This document shows positions 8,800 to 17,770 of a stretch of 64,000 nucleotides of DNA, one piece after another. The DNA is from Fischerella thermalis PCC 7521 (GTDB taxonomy: Bacteria > Cyanobacteriota > Cyanobacteriia > Cyanobacteriales > Nostocaceae), in NCBI RefSeq assembly GCF_000317225.1, contig NZ_AJLL01000090.1, positions 1 through 64,000 on the forward strand, given 5' to 3'. Under the pieces are notes generated by a model. That model was not told the DNA's origin. It was given only the letters and a program-made list of their open reading frames with translations, and searched no databases. The first letter of the stretch is position 1. Every line of letters starts with the position of its first letter. The position numbers and the translations under genes are program-made.

Positions 8800-10107
8800 T
8801 TAAGGTATCCAAATTTTCACTACCCTACCCGTCAACTGTTGTCCCAACCAAGGCGTATTCTGTGAGAGGGTACGAAGATTTTGTCTGTCAACTTTCCAGC
8901 TTTGCTGCGGATCAAATAGTGTTAATTCTGCCTTTTGACCAGGAGCGATCGCACTCAAATTCTGTTTTAAACACTCCGCCGGACGGCTACTCAGTGCTTG
9001 CCACAATTGTAGGGCGCTAAATTCACCAGTTTCTACCAAATGTTGCCATAACAAAGGTAGCGCTAACTCTAAACCTATTGCCCCCGGTGGTGCTTCGGCA
9101 AATGCTACAGTTTTTTCTTCGTAGGTATAGGGAGCGTGGTCAATAGCGATCGCATCTACAATACCTGTGCGTACTGCTTGCCGCAATGCTAACAAATCAC
9201 TCGGATTACCCAAGGGCGGATCTAAATTTAGGTTTGGATTATAGCTTTTAAGTGATTCTGTGTCAAGTAAAACATGCATCCAAGTGGTGCTAGCGGTGAT
9301 TGGTAAGCCTTGACTTTTTGCCGATGCGATTAGTTCGACGCTGCGGGCTGTGGAAACGCGCATAATGTGTACAGGCGTCTCTGTAGCAGCTACCAATTCT
9401 ATTAAAGCAGCGATCGCAGAGGTTTCAGAAGTAGCAGGATTCCCTGGCAAGCCAAAGCGGAGCGAGTCTGGGCCTTCGCGCATGACTCCATTAGACTTGA
9501 GTTGGCGATCGCAACACCACAGTGCCACAGGCTTTCCCAAGGGCTGGAGATACTCTAACACGCGCCGTACCAGTGCCGTATTTTCCAAAGGCTGACCATC
9601 AGCAAAACCGACTACCCCCGCCACCGCTAAATCGGCGAACTCCGTCATTTGCTTACCAGCAACATCAAAGGTGATTGCGCCCCAGATGTTGAGATGGGGG
9701 GGAGATAAGGGAGAAAAATTGCTTCCTTGTCCCCCGTGTCCCTTTTTTCCTCCTTGCTCCCGCATCTTTTCCCAAAACTGCGCCACTACCGCCGGATTAT
9801 CTACAACCGGGGATGTGTCGGGTAAGATGCTAATTCTTGTGAAGCCACCAGCCGCCGCTGCTTTTAGTAGAGAACAAAGGGTTTCCCGTTCTTCAAATCC
9901 CGGTTCTCCGGAATGGCTATACAAATCTATCAACCCTGTTCCTAAGACTAATCCACTACAGTCTTGGATGTAAGTGTCTTGTGGCACATCAGAAATATTA
10001 TTGTTTACTGATTGGATATAACCATCCTCAATCAGCACATCAGCTACTTGGTCAGTACCAGAAACCGGGTCAATAATCCGTACTTGTTGTAATAATTCAC
10101 TTGTCAT
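8800..10107 (-). CDS. pyrC: Dihydroorotase-family protein with missing metal ligands
   Basis: A 435-residue amidohydrolase that aligns along its length with cyclic amidohydrolases of the PyrC/AllB type: DLYSHSGEPGFEERETL (61-77), DPPLGNPSDLLALRQA (296-311) and DHAPYTYEEKT (323-333). Several positions that bind zinc in active dihydroorotases are changed. The DxHxH motif reads D61-L-Y63-S-H65, the HCED region reads CCDR (198-201), and the HVST His is Arg 250. By inspection it may be an inactive, PyrX-like partner of aspartate carbamoyltransferase or a changed enzyme; most annotations would call it dihydroorotase. Residues about 118-139 are an in-frame repeat insert. The stop of the double phosphatase gene upstream is 10 bp from this start, so the two are probably one operon. 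Confidence 0.75.
   Translation of the reverse strand: MTSELLQQVRIIDPVSGTDQVADVLIEDGYIQSVNNNISDVPQDTYIQDCSGLVLGTGLIDLYSHSGEPGFEERETLCSLLKAAAAGGFTRISILPDTSPVVDNPAVVAQFWEKMREQGGKKGHGGQGSNFSPLSPPHLNIWGAITFDVAGKQMTEFADLAVAGVVGFADGQPLENTALVRRVLEYLQPLGKPVALWCCDRQLKSNGVMREGPDSLRFGLPGNPATSETSAIAALIELVAATETPVHIMRVSTARSVELIASAKSQGLPITASTTWMHVLLDTESLKSYNPNLNLDPPLGNPSDLLALRQAVRTGIVDAIAIDHAPYTYEEKTVAFAEAPPGAIGLELALPLLWQHLVETGEFSALQLWQALSSRPAECLKQNLSAIAPGQKAELTLFDPQQSWKVDRQNLRTLSQNTPWLGQQLTGRVVKIWIP
9691..9756 (-). repeat. G-rich repeat inserted in the dihydroorotase-like gene
   Basis: About 66 bp encode residues 118-139 (including GHGGQGSNFSPLSP). The minus strand reads GGGGGACAAGGAAGCAATTT followed by TTCTCCCTTATCTCC, nearly the same as the insert in trpD (61354-61419). 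The frame is preserved. Confidence 0.75.
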
Positions 10108-10117
10108 AGCATAACTC

Positions 10118-11473
10118 TTACAAAGCCCCTGCTGCGGTTTTATCTAGCACCCCTCCACCCAAATGAGTGGTAATATTCATTGCTTGCAACACTGGTACAC
10201 CATTCAATCCTGAAGGGTAATCTATAACACTGACTGCGCCATTACCCTGACGGAAATTCCAGAAATTATCTGGTGATAGACCTAGAATATGGCAAAGCAG
10301 AGTTTTGTTAGTAGCATCATGAGCAACAACTATACCGGTTTGGAGTTGATTTGCCAATGCTGCTTCTACAACTGATTGCCAAGTTGCGACGCTGCGTTCC
10401 CATACCTGTTGCAAATTTTCCCCTGCGGGCATTTGTACTTGGGCTGGTATTGTTCGCCAACGTTCTAGCTCTCCCGGAAATTCTTGTTCAATTTCCGATT
10501 CTAATTTTCCTTCCCAAAGTCCGTGGCTAATTTCTCTAAAACCATCTTGCAATTCTAACTTGATACTGTTGTGGTTCTGTAAGATAATTTCAGCTGTTTC
10601 CTTGGGACGTAGCATCGGACTGCTAACGGCAAAATCAAGTTTCACATCTTTGAGAAATGCGGCAGCTTTTTGTGCCTGTAGTCTACCATTTTCGTTGAGA
10701 GGAACATCAATTTGACCTTGAAATTTACCTTGGCGATTCCACTCGGTTTCGCCGTGACGGATTAGCAATAAACGTACACCATGATGATTTGGTCGCACAG
10801 AGGGGAGAATATCTCCTAAGTGTTGCGTTTGGTTCATGGATTCTAGCTGAACTGCATCTCCTAAATTACCCGCAAAATTAAGCACACTGACGCCGCAGTT
10901 AGATTGCTGGATGGAATGATAGCGAGATGGAGAAATTCTCAGTGCTGTGCTGATTAATGCTCGATTAATGCCGTTATGTCCTACTATTAAGATCGTTTGC
11001 CCCGGATGGCGGGGCAGAATTTCTTGCCAAAATTGCCGTGCTTGTTCGTACAAAGCTAAGACAGGATAATGTTCTCGGCTATCTCCCTCACTGTTTGGAA
11101 CAAGCATCTGGAATTGATGGGGCGACTGTTTCCAAATGCGGTAATCTTCAGGAAACTTCTGCTTAACTTCTGCTACAAGCATTTTCTCCCACAAAGGTAA
11201 GTCAATCTCTAGCAGCAGATCAGAAGTTTGAGGAACAACAGACTGTGCAGAATTGTTTTCTTGCGATCGCCAGATGATCTGTGCTGTTTGTTTGGCTCGC
11301 TGTAGAGGACTACTATAAATAGCATTGAATGAAATATTGCTGAGGGCTTTGCCGACTAAACTGGCATCGTTACAACCTTTTTCAGTTAATTTAGACGCAT
11401 CGGTGCGCCCTTGAATACGTTTTTCAGTGTTATATGTGCTTTGACCGTGGCGCACGATGATGACCCGAGTCAC
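10118..11473 (-). CDS. Tandem-domain histidine phosphatase (phosphoglycerate mutase family)
   Basis: A 451-residue protein made of two complete histidine-phosphatase domains. The first opens with IVRHGQSTYN (His 9) and the second, around residue 235, with LIRHGETEWN. Each has its later conserved His in a VGHNGINRALI or VAHDATNKTLL motif. The family covers cofactor-dependent phosphoglycerate mutases and broad phosphatases; cyanobacterial members include phosphoserine phosphatases, so a glycolytic role should not be assumed. The second domain keeps the RHGETEWN signature better than the first, suggesting some divergence. It is 10 bp upstream of the dihydroorotase homologue and begins divergently from der. 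Confidence 0.85.
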   Translation of the reverse strand: MTRVIIVRHGQSTYNTEKRIQGRTDASKLTEKGCNDASLVGKALSNISFNAIYSSPLQRAKQTAQIIWRSQENNSAQSVVPQTSDLLLEIDLPLWEKMLVAEVKQKFPEDYRIWKQSPHQFQMLVPNSEGDSREHYPVLALYEQARQFWQEILPRHPGQTILIVGHNGINRALISTALRISPSRYHSIQQSNCGVSVLNFAGNLGDAVQLESMNQTQHLGDILPSVRPNHHGVRLLLIRHGETEWNRQGKFQGQIDVPLNENGRLQAQKAAAFLKDVKLDFAVSSPMLRPKETAEIILQNHNSIKLELQDGFREISHGLWEGKLESEIEQEFPGELERWRTIPAQVQMPAGENLQQVWERSVATWQSVVEAALANQLQTGIVVAHDATNKTLLCHILGLSPDNFWNFRQGNGAVSVIDYPSGLNGVPVLQAMNITTHLGGGVLDKTAAGAL

Positions 11474-11546
11474 TTTTTGCCCTCCTCTCTCTAAAGGACT
11501 AATTCTACTGCAAAGTGTTCCAAAATATTCTCTTTACGAGATTTTG

Positions 11547-11741
11547 TCAGTTATGGTTAATCCAAACATAATCTTGTCTCAAATCAGAATGAAATACATA
11601 AAAACAGCCTCGATCAAATCCAAAATCAAACTCTTGATCCAAACGACTCTTAAAAATATCATCCTGTATAAAACTAATATCTAAACCTTCTTCCTTAGCC
11701 TTACTGTCAGCCTGAGTGATAGCAGCTTCAAAAATAGTCAA
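11547..11741 (-). pseudogene. Fragment of a class I SAM-dependent methyltransferase
   Basis: A 64-codon minus-strand frame without an ATG (only TTG at 11741) encodes [20 protein letters not shown], then DDIF and EFDFGFDRGCFYVF. This is the middle of a Rossmann-fold methyltransferase: the helix after motif I, the motif II/III acidic region and the FDxxxDRGCF motif IV. The N-terminal SAM-binding glycine motif and the whole C-terminal half are missing. I read it as a decayed gene fragment lying in the promoter-side gap between the phosphatase gene and der. The rest of this 328-bp gap holds nothing else I can support. Confidence 0.6.
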
Positions 11742-11801
11742 CAGACAAAAAGCTCATCTCTAATCGCTACAATAAAGATTTGCAGTATTCTGCATCAGCT
11801 T

Positions 11802-13163
11802 ATGAGACTTCCTATCGTAGCTATTATTGGTCGCCCAAATGTGGGCAAATCGACTCTTGTTAATCGTTTGGCAGGGGAGCAATCTGCTATTGTTTATGAT
11901 CAACCAGGAGTAACACGCGATCGCACTTATTTACCCGCCTTTTGGCGTGATCGTGAATTTATGGTTGTCGATACTGGTGGTTTAGTTTTTAATGATGATA
12001 CTGAATTTTTACCACTAATTCGTCAACAAGCTATGGCAGCCCTTGCGGAAGCCAGTGCAGCTATTTTTGTAGTTGATGGTCGCACTGGTCCAACAGCCGC
12101 TGACGAAGAAATCGCTACATGGTTGCGACAACAACCCGTACCCGTACTGTTGGCTGTGAATAAATGTGAATCTCCAGAACAAGGTTTAATCCAAGCTGCC
12201 GAATTCTGGAATTTAGGGTTAGGTGAACCTTTCCCTGTCTCTGCTATTCATGGTAGTGGTACGGGAGATTTACTAGATAAGCTGATCAATTATTTACAGC
12301 CAGTCCAGGATCTTCCAGATATCAATGAAATCAAAATTGCAATTGTCGGACGCCCAAATGTAGGCAAATCCAGCTTATTGAATGCTTTTGTTGGTGAAGA
12401 AAGAGCAATTGTTAGCCCAATTTCCGGTACTACTCGTGATGCAATTGATACTGAGATTGAACGTAACGGACAAACCTATCGTTTGATCGACACCGCCGGA
12501 ATTCGCAAAAAGAAAAACGTAGAATACGGTCCGGAATTTTTTAGTATCAATCGGGCTTTTAAAGCAATTCGTCGCGCCGATGTCGTTTTATTGGTCATCG
12601 ATGCTATTGATGGTGTCACCGAACAAGACCAAAAGTTAGCCGGACGGGTAATCGAAGAAGGTCGGGCTTGTGTTGTTGTGGTGAATAAGTGGGATGCGGT
12701 AGACAAAGACTCTTACACCATCTACGATTACGAAAAACATTTACAAGAAAGGCTGCATTTTACTGAGTGGTCAGAAACTATCTTTGTCAGTGCTTTGACT
12801 GGACAAAGGGTAGAGAAGATATTGGAATTAGTAAACCAGGCAGCTGAGGAACACAAGCGCCGCGTCAGTACCTCAGTCATCAACGAAGTTCTCGAAGAAG
12901 CAGTTCGCTGGCATTCCCCACCAGTCAGTCGCAGTGGCAAACAGGGCAAAATTTATTACGGTACGCAAGTTAGCACTCAGCCACCTACAATAGCATTGTT
13001 TGTCAATGATGCTAAACGTTTTAACGATAACTACCGTCGTTATATTGAGCGACAATTCCGGCAACAACTGGGATTTAAGGGTACTCCAATCCGATTGATC
13101 TGGCGGAGTAAAAAAGCTCGAGATGTGGAAAATGTTAATAACAACAGAGCTGCCCGCGTATAA
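11802..13163 (+). CDS. der: Ribosome biogenesis GTPase Der (EngA)
   Basis: A 453-residue double GTPase needed for 50S ribosome assembly. It has two Era-like G domains, each opening with GRPNVGKS (residues 10-17 and about 183-190), each with DTxG (DTGG and DTAG) and NKxD-type motifs (NKCE and NKWD), followed by the KH-like C-terminal domain (about 355-445) ending in [13 protein letters not shown]. Length and order are typical. It is followed 73 bp later by the EcfT-type gene, an arrangement I recall from other cyanobacteria; the spacer contains AATTCATAATTC repeats. Confidence 0.97.
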   Translation: MRLPIVAIIGRPNVGKSTLVNRLAGEQSAIVYDQPGVTRDRTYLPAFWRDREFMVVDTGGLVFNDDTEFLPLIRQQAMAALAEASAAIFVVDGRTGPTAADEEIATWLRQQPVPVLLAVNKCESPEQGLIQAAEFWNLGLGEPFPVSAIHGSGTGDLLDKLINYLQPVQDLPDINEIKIAIVGRPNVGKSSLLNAFVGEERAIVSPISGTTRDAIDTEIERNGQTYRLIDTAGIRKKKNVEYGPEFFSINRAFKAIRRADVVLLVIDAIDGVTEQDQKLAGRVIEEGRACVVVVNKWDAVDKDSYTIYDYEKHLQERLHFTEWSETIFVSALTGQRVEKILELVNQAAEEHKRRVSTSVINEVLEEAVRWHSPPVSRSGKQGKIYYGTQVSTQPPTIALFVNDAKRFNDNYRRYIERQFRQQLGFKGTPIRLIWRSKKARDVENVNNNRAARV

Positions 13164-13236
13164 AATTATGAATTCTGAATTATGAATTCTCAATTCAGCA
13201 ATTCATAATTCATCACTCATCATTCATAATTTCACA

Positions 13237-14178
13237 ATGGATTTACTGCGATCGCTACCAATAGGTCTTTATCTAGAACAACCACAAACTTGGTTACACA
13301 AACTCGATCCGCGTATCAAGTTTATCTGGTTGATGAGCTTTCTAACTACCTACATTTTTGCTAACAACTTGTGGCGGGTTTTACTGGTTGTATTGTTGAT
13401 TATTGCTACCTTAATCGCCAGAATTCCCAAGCGAGTTTGGCAGCAGCAGATGGGTTGGTTATTAATGCTATGCTTTTTTGTGTTAGTGATTGCTGCTATT
13501 AGCCCTGATGGTTTGGGTATAAGCTATCAACCCCGCCTACCAGAAAACGATCTTATCTCAACCGAACAATCAAATCCTGCTACTTCTACTACTCCAACTC
13601 CAACTATTGAAACTTCACCTACTCACGATCAGCAGAAATATAGTTACGTACTATTTGAAAAAGGGGCAATTAAAGTAACTCGTCGTTCTTTGGATTTAGC
13701 AATTAGCCTAAGTACAATATTATTTACTGTTATTTATAGTACAAATTTATACTTACTGACAACCGCAGCAGAAGAAATCACAGCTGCACTTGAAAGCTTG
13801 ATGCAACCACTACAAAGGTTTAATATACCTGTCACTGAAATCACATTAATGTTAACATTGTCGTTACGTTTTATACCTTTAGTGCTAGAAGAAGTACAGA
13901 ATTTAGTTCGCTCGATCATGACAAGAGCTATCAATTGGAAAAAATTAGGATTAAAAGGAGCAGTTAAAGTTTGGATGCTTGTAGCAGAGAGACTTTTGCA
14001 GAACCTGCTACTGAGAGCAGAACAAATGGCAAACGCCATGATGGTCAGAGGTTTTACTAGTCCTAATGAACATCGAGTCCAATGGCACGACTTACGCCTC
14101 AAAAGACGCGACTGGCTAGCGATCGCTACTTTAATTCTGTTTTGGGGAGTGCGGCTGGCGATAGGTAATGAAGTTTAG
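13237..14178 (+). CDS. EcfT/CbiQ-type energy-coupling factor transporter membrane protein
   Basis: A 313-residue membrane protein of the T-component family that links the substrate-binding S component of ECF transporters to the paired ATPases. It has about five or six membrane helices, the amphipathic coupling helices and two Arg motifs (VRSIMTRA and MMVRGF near residues 225 and 270) that normally contact the ATPase grooves. Between helices there is a Ser/Thr/Pro-rich loop (about 108-130, ending TPTPTIETSPTHDQ) that is longer than usual. No ATPase or S gene is nearby, so the substrate is unknown; cobalt or a vitamin would be guesses. Probably co-transcribed with der. Confidence 0.8.
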   Translation: MDLLRSLPIGLYLEQPQTWLHKLDPRIKFIWLMSFLTTYIFANNLWRVLLVVLLIIATLIARIPKRVWQQQMGWLLMLCFFVLVIAAISPDGLGISYQPRLPENDLISTEQSNPATSTTPTPTIETSPTHDQQKYSYVLFEKGAIKVTRRSLDLAISLSTILFTVIYSTNLYLLTTAAEEITAALESLMQPLQRFNIPVTEITLMLTLSLRFIPLVLEEVQNLVRSIMTRAINWKKLGLKGAVKVWMLVAERLLQNLLLRAEQMANAMMVRGFTSPNEHRVQWHDLRLKRRDWLAIATLILFWGVRLAIGNEV

Positions 14179-14414
14179 TGGAAGTAGTGGAGATGGGGTG
14201 GTGAGGAGTGTGTAGACGCGCTTTGCGCGGCTTCCCGTAAGGGTGGAGTGTGAGGAGTGTGGAATAACTACTAACTACTAACCACTAACCAATGACAATT
14301 GAGAATTGACAATTGACCAATGACAAATAATCTTGCTTAGGAATGACCAGAAAATCCAGCAAAAAAGGCAAAATAACGAGACAGATAGGCTGTCGTGCTG
14401 GATTCTCCTAGCTT

Positions 14415-15506
14415 ATGAAAATTAATTGGGTTCACTTTTACGTGGAAGATGCCAAAGCTTGGCGTGATTGGTTTGTCAGTCATCTTGGTTTTCAGGTGGT
14501 TGAAAGTTGGGCAGTTTTAACCCCCTTTATAAATACAAACAACGGGAGTTGTTTTCACACTTGTACAGAAGCAGTCAAAAGTGGTTCAGTTTGCTTTTTG
14601 TTATCTTCACCACTTTTACCCATCAGTCCAGTGGCAGATTTTCTGCATCAGCATCCCCCCGGTGTAGCAGATGTTGCTTTTGTCATTGAAGATGTAGAAG
14701 CTGTGATCGCTCGCGCTCAAGCATACGGTGCTAAAGTCTTACAACCCATCCAACACTATCAACAAGGAGACAGATACATTAAGTGGAGCAAAATAGCTGC
14801 TTGGGGTTCTCTGACACATACGTTGATAGAACAATGGGAAGATAGGGAGAAGATTTCACTCACCACCCCACCACCCCACCACCCGATCACCGCCATAGAT
14901 CACATTGTCCTCAATGTTGCAGTGGGTGATCTTGAGCGTGCAGTGACTTGGTATGAAAAAATTCTGGATTTTCAACCCCAGCAGACATTTAAAATTCAAA
15001 CCGATTACTCGTCTCTGTACAGCCAAGTGATGGTTTCTCGCCACGGTGATGTCCAATTTCCGATTAATGAACCTGCTTCAGCTAATTCGCAAATTCAGGA
15101 ATTTCTCAATGTTAATCGAGGCCCAGGAATTCAACATATTGCTTTACGAACTGCAAATATTGTAAGTGCGATCGCTCAATTTCGTGGTTGTGGTTTATCT
15201 TTGCTCCCAGTTCCCCAAAGCTATTATTTACAGCTTAAAGAACGTCTAGAGTTTCCCCTTTCTAGTGCAGAACTAGAAGCGATCGCTCAACAAGAAATTT
15301 TGGTGGACTGGAACCAAAAGACTCCCGATGCTTTACTACTGCAAATTTTCACCCAGCCTATATTTGGACAACCCACTTTTTTCTTTGAATTTATAGAACG
15401 CCGTCGCCAAGCTCAAGGTTTCGGTGAAGGCAATTTTCAAGCTTTATTTGAAGCGATCGAACGAGAACAAATTAAACGGGGTAGCTTGTTAGAACCTAAG
15501 GAGTAG
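14415..15506 (+). CDS. hppD: 4-hydroxyphenylpyruvate dioxygenase
   Basis: A 363-residue non-haem Fe(II) enzyme converting 4-hydroxyphenylpyruvate to homogentisate, the head-group precursor of tocopherol in cyanobacteria. It has two vicinal-oxygen-chelate domains; the second holds the iron ligands His 163 (DHIVLNV), His 241 (QHIALRT) and Glu 325 (FFEFIERR). The GSVCFLLSSPL motif of the first domain is also present. Between the domains, residues about 142-157 (DREKISLTTPPPHHPI) look like a repeat-derived insert rich in Pro and His. The gene stands alone, after a repeat-filled gap. Confidence 0.88.
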   Translation: MKINWVHFYVEDAKAWRDWFVSHLGFQVVESWAVLTPFINTNNGSCFHTCTEAVKSGSVCFLLSSPLLPISPVADFLHQHPPGVADVAFVIEDVEAVIARAQAYGAKVLQPIQHYQQGDRYIKWSKIAAWGSLTHTLIEQWEDREKISLTTPPPHHPITAIDHIVLNVAVGDLERAVTWYEKILDFQPQQTFKIQTDYSSLYSQVMVSRHGDVQFPINEPASANSQIQEFLNVNRGPGIQHIALRTANIVSAIAQFRGCGLSLLPVPQSYYLQLKERLEFPLSSAELEAIAQQEILVDWNQKTPDALLLQIFTQPIFGQPTFFFEFIERRRQAQGFGEGNFQALFEAIEREQIKRGSLLEPKE

Positions 15507-15711
15507 GGGAAGTGTAGTTCAGTTATCAGTTATCAAATTCTATTACTCACTGCGGCTCCTACTAACCAACCACTAACCACTAACTACTAACAGTCAATAA
15601 CCAACAACCATCTGATTAGTAATTCTAAACACATTCATCAAATATTTAAAACTCAAACACCACTGCATCTGGGCTAGTCTGAAGGTAAATTTTAATGTTG
15701 TTTTTAAAAAA

Positions 15712-16416
15712 ATGTTAAGACTTATTACAGACTTCGACGGCCCGATTATGGATGTCTCAGAACGATATTACCGCGTATATCAGTTCTGCCTAGAGGAGAT
15801 CCGCCGTCCGGGTCAAAAAGTGCAAGAACTTTCTAAAGCAGAATTTTGGCAAATGAAGCGTGAACGTGTGCCAGAAACACAAATCGCTATAATTTCTGGT
15901 TTAGATGAGTTACAAGCACAAGAGTTTTCTAGCCTGCGTCGCAAAACAGTACATACAGAACCTTATTTCCAGTATGATTGCTTAGCAGTTGGCGCTGTGG
16001 ATGCGCTGTTAAAAATTCAACAAGCTGGCGTTGATTTAGCGGTTATGACTATGCGCCGAGTTTGGGAGCTAGATTATGCTTTTAAACAGTATGATTTAGG
16101 TAAGTTTTTCCCCGAGAATCGCTGTTATTGTTTGAGTAATAACTATGTAAAAACCCGTGACATTGATGATAAACCCTTATTAATGACACGAGCATTAAAA
16201 GAACTACCAGCTGCTACAGATACATGGATGGTAGGAGACACAGAAGCGGATATTACTGCTGCCAAAAAACACGGTATAAAAGCGATCGCTGTGGAAAGTG
16301 GTATTCGCGATCGCTCGCAGTTAAAACTTTATCAGCCAGATTTTATTGTTAAGGATTTCAGGGTAGCTGTTGATTTAGTTTTAGAGCAAGCGTTACAACT
16401 GGCTGGAACCTGGTAA
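15712..16416 (+). CDS. HAD-superfamily hydrolase
   Basis: A 234-residue haloacid dehalogenase-fold protein. Motif I is DFDGPIMD (nucleophile Asp 7, acid Asp 9, with Pro where Thr or Val is usual), motif II lies around MTMRR, and motif IV is VGDTEADITAAKKHG. A helical cap domain occupies about residues 15-90. The phosphoglycolate phosphatase-like subgroup fits best, but the substrate cannot be read from the sequence. The gene ends against the CPP1-like gene in a convergent pair separated by an inverted repeat. Confidence 0.8.
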   Translation: MLRLITDFDGPIMDVSERYYRVYQFCLEEIRRPGQKVQELSKAEFWQMKRERVPETQIAIISGLDELQAQEFSSLRRKTVHTEPYFQYDCLAVGAVDALLKIQQAGVDLAVMTMRRVWELDYAFKQYDLGKFFPENRCYCLSNNYVKTRDIDDKPLLMTRALKELPAATDTWMVGDTEADITAAKKHGIKAIAVESGIRDRSQLKLYQPDFIVKDFRVAVDLVLEQALQLAGTW

Positions 16417-16462
16417 TAGGTAATGGTAATAGGCGCTCTACCAATTACCTATTACCTATTAC
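16414..16462. terminator. Inverted TAATAGGTAAT repeat between convergent genes
   Basis: The 42-bp gap between the HAD gene and the CPP1-like gene consists of direct TAATAGGTAATGG units facing their inverted copies, ATTACCTATTACCTATTA. The structure could form a hairpin that terminates both genes. The same GGTAATAGGTAAT unit occurs near 22440-22640. Confidence 0.5.
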
Positions 16463-17088
16463 TTAAGGAAACTACTAATCAACCACAATAATACAAAAGT
16501 CAATACCGTAGAAAACTGATTTGGTGTCAGACTCACAAATTGCTGTATTTGTGGTATTGCCCAACCAGCAATCATTCCTCCGGCAATTAAACCTGTGATT
16601 AAACCAAATAGGATAAATAAAACTGCTCTACCAAACTTACCTTCCTTGCGATTGATGAAGTAAATGCTAATACCTACGCCAACTACTAACGCCATCGATA
16701 AAACTTGATCGCCGCCACCTGGATAAAATACGCTGATCGCACTTAAACCCAGATACCAAATACCAGGTAAAAGTACATCGGTTGGTGTTGGTTTATCTAG
16801 AAATTTTTGCAGCCAGGTAGGTGACTGTTCGCGAGAGACAGGAGTTTCTTTAGGTGGTGCTTGTACAAGGCGTTCTGGAAATCGGATACGTTCTGGGACT
16901 TTAATCTTTCCTTCTTGGCGCATCCGCAAGCGATCCATCAAAATCGCATCGTAAGCTGCTTCGATGACTTCTACACGCTTGCTATCGCCGCTATATTGCT
17001 GCAAGAGGCGATTACGAACATCTTGAATTTCATCGAAGCTAGCTTCTTCAGATACCCCAAGTTTTTCGTAGGGACTTTGCTCGCTCAT
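16459..17088 (-). CDS. CPP1-like (J-like domain) membrane protein
   Basis: A 209-residue protein. The N-terminal 70 residues (SPYEKLGVSEEASFDEIQDV onward) resemble a J-domain without the HPD tripeptide. A linker rich in Pro and Arg leads to three or four hydrophobic segments (about 105-205) ending in a short tail. This is the architecture of the CPP1-like family: the chloroplast founding member is a holdase for protochlorophyllide oxidoreductase, and cyanobacterial copies are generally thought to sit in thylakoid or plasma membranes. The function here is inferred from family membership only. Confidence 0.8.
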   Translation of the reverse strand: MSEQSPYEKLGVSEEASFDEIQDVRNRLLQQYSGDSKRVEVIEAAYDAILMDRLRMRQEGKIKVPERIRFPERLVQAPPKETPVSREQSPTWLQKFLDKPTPTDVLLPGIWYLGLSAISVFYPGGGDQVLSMALVVGVGISIYFINRKEGKFGRAVLFILFGLITGLIAGGMIAGWAIPQIQQFVSLTPNQFSTVLTFVLLWLISSFLK

Positions 17089-17638
17089 GGTGAGTTTATT
17101 AATTTAGCCTTACTCGGCAGCAGTCTTTAAATTTGCAGAAAAATAACTCGAGATTTTGTGTCAGTCGAAACCAATGTTTCGGTCGATTTATATATCATAC
17201 CTGGATAGTAGCATGGGTAAGCAGAATCGACCTGGCAGTTTTAACTATAGACACTTTAACATATTGCCATAACTCCGTGTATCCCCTCATGTCGTTCATA
17301 ATTTCAAGCTCTACTCTAGAATTTGAGTTAAAAATACCTAAAAGCCTTTCTTTTATGAAAGAAATACCTTTTATATTTCAAATTTGGTTGTTGACTGTAC
17401 CTTGATTCAGTTTTAATTAGGAAGTCTGACATTCTCTTGTGTCATAAAGCCGCATATGGATTTAAAATTGATAGCGTTGAAAATACTAAGTAAGTGAAAT
17501 ACAAAAGTATTTTACTTGACTTAGCTTTGCGGCTGAAGTGAGAGCATCTACTTAACTATAAACCAAGGTTAACAACTATTAGCCTAAAACACTTCAGGGT
17601 GGCATTATGATAATATTCGCACTCTAGTTGTCGAAAAT

Positions 17639-17668
17639 CCTGATTAACCTAATATTTGGATTATCAGG
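17639..17668 (+). other. Inverted repeat in the response-regulator leader
   Basis: CCTGATTAACC pairs imperfectly with GGATTATCAGG around an AT-rich loop. It is the first of two hairpins within 135 bp of the response regulator start. Confidence 0.4.
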
Positions 17669-17709
17669 AAATTTATGCCTTAACCTTGTAGATTTAATTT
17701 TCTCCTAAG

Positions 17710-17737
17710 CAGGTAATGCGTTATTTAACGCAACCTG
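17710..17737 (+). other. Hairpin just upstream of the response regulator
   Basis: CAGGT and GCGTT pair with AACGC and ACCTG around an ATTT loop, leaving small AAT/A bulges. TTGTTT follows it, 33 bp before the chosen start. It could be an attenuator, a processing site, or the end of an upstream RNA. Confidence 0.45.
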
Positions 17738-17770
17738 TTGTTTATCCTAATTAACTTTTTGTGCAAAGTG

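Larger units (their letters stand above)
17089..17770. other. 682-bp gap upstream of the response regulator
   Basis: No gene recognised. A 90-codon plus-strand frame at 17133-17405 has no ribosome site or family resemblance. Two hairpins close to the response regulator gene (17639-17668 and 17710-17737) are described separately and suggest a structured leader or attenuator. Confidence 0.4.

Noticed and set aside
8757-9020. 87-codon plus-strand frame overlapping the end of the dihydroorotase homologue
   Set aside because: It is mostly antisense to a well-supported gene.
17133-17405. 90-codon plus-strand frame upstream of the response regulator
   Set aside because: No ribosome site; composition resembles random AT-rich DNA and no domain is visible.
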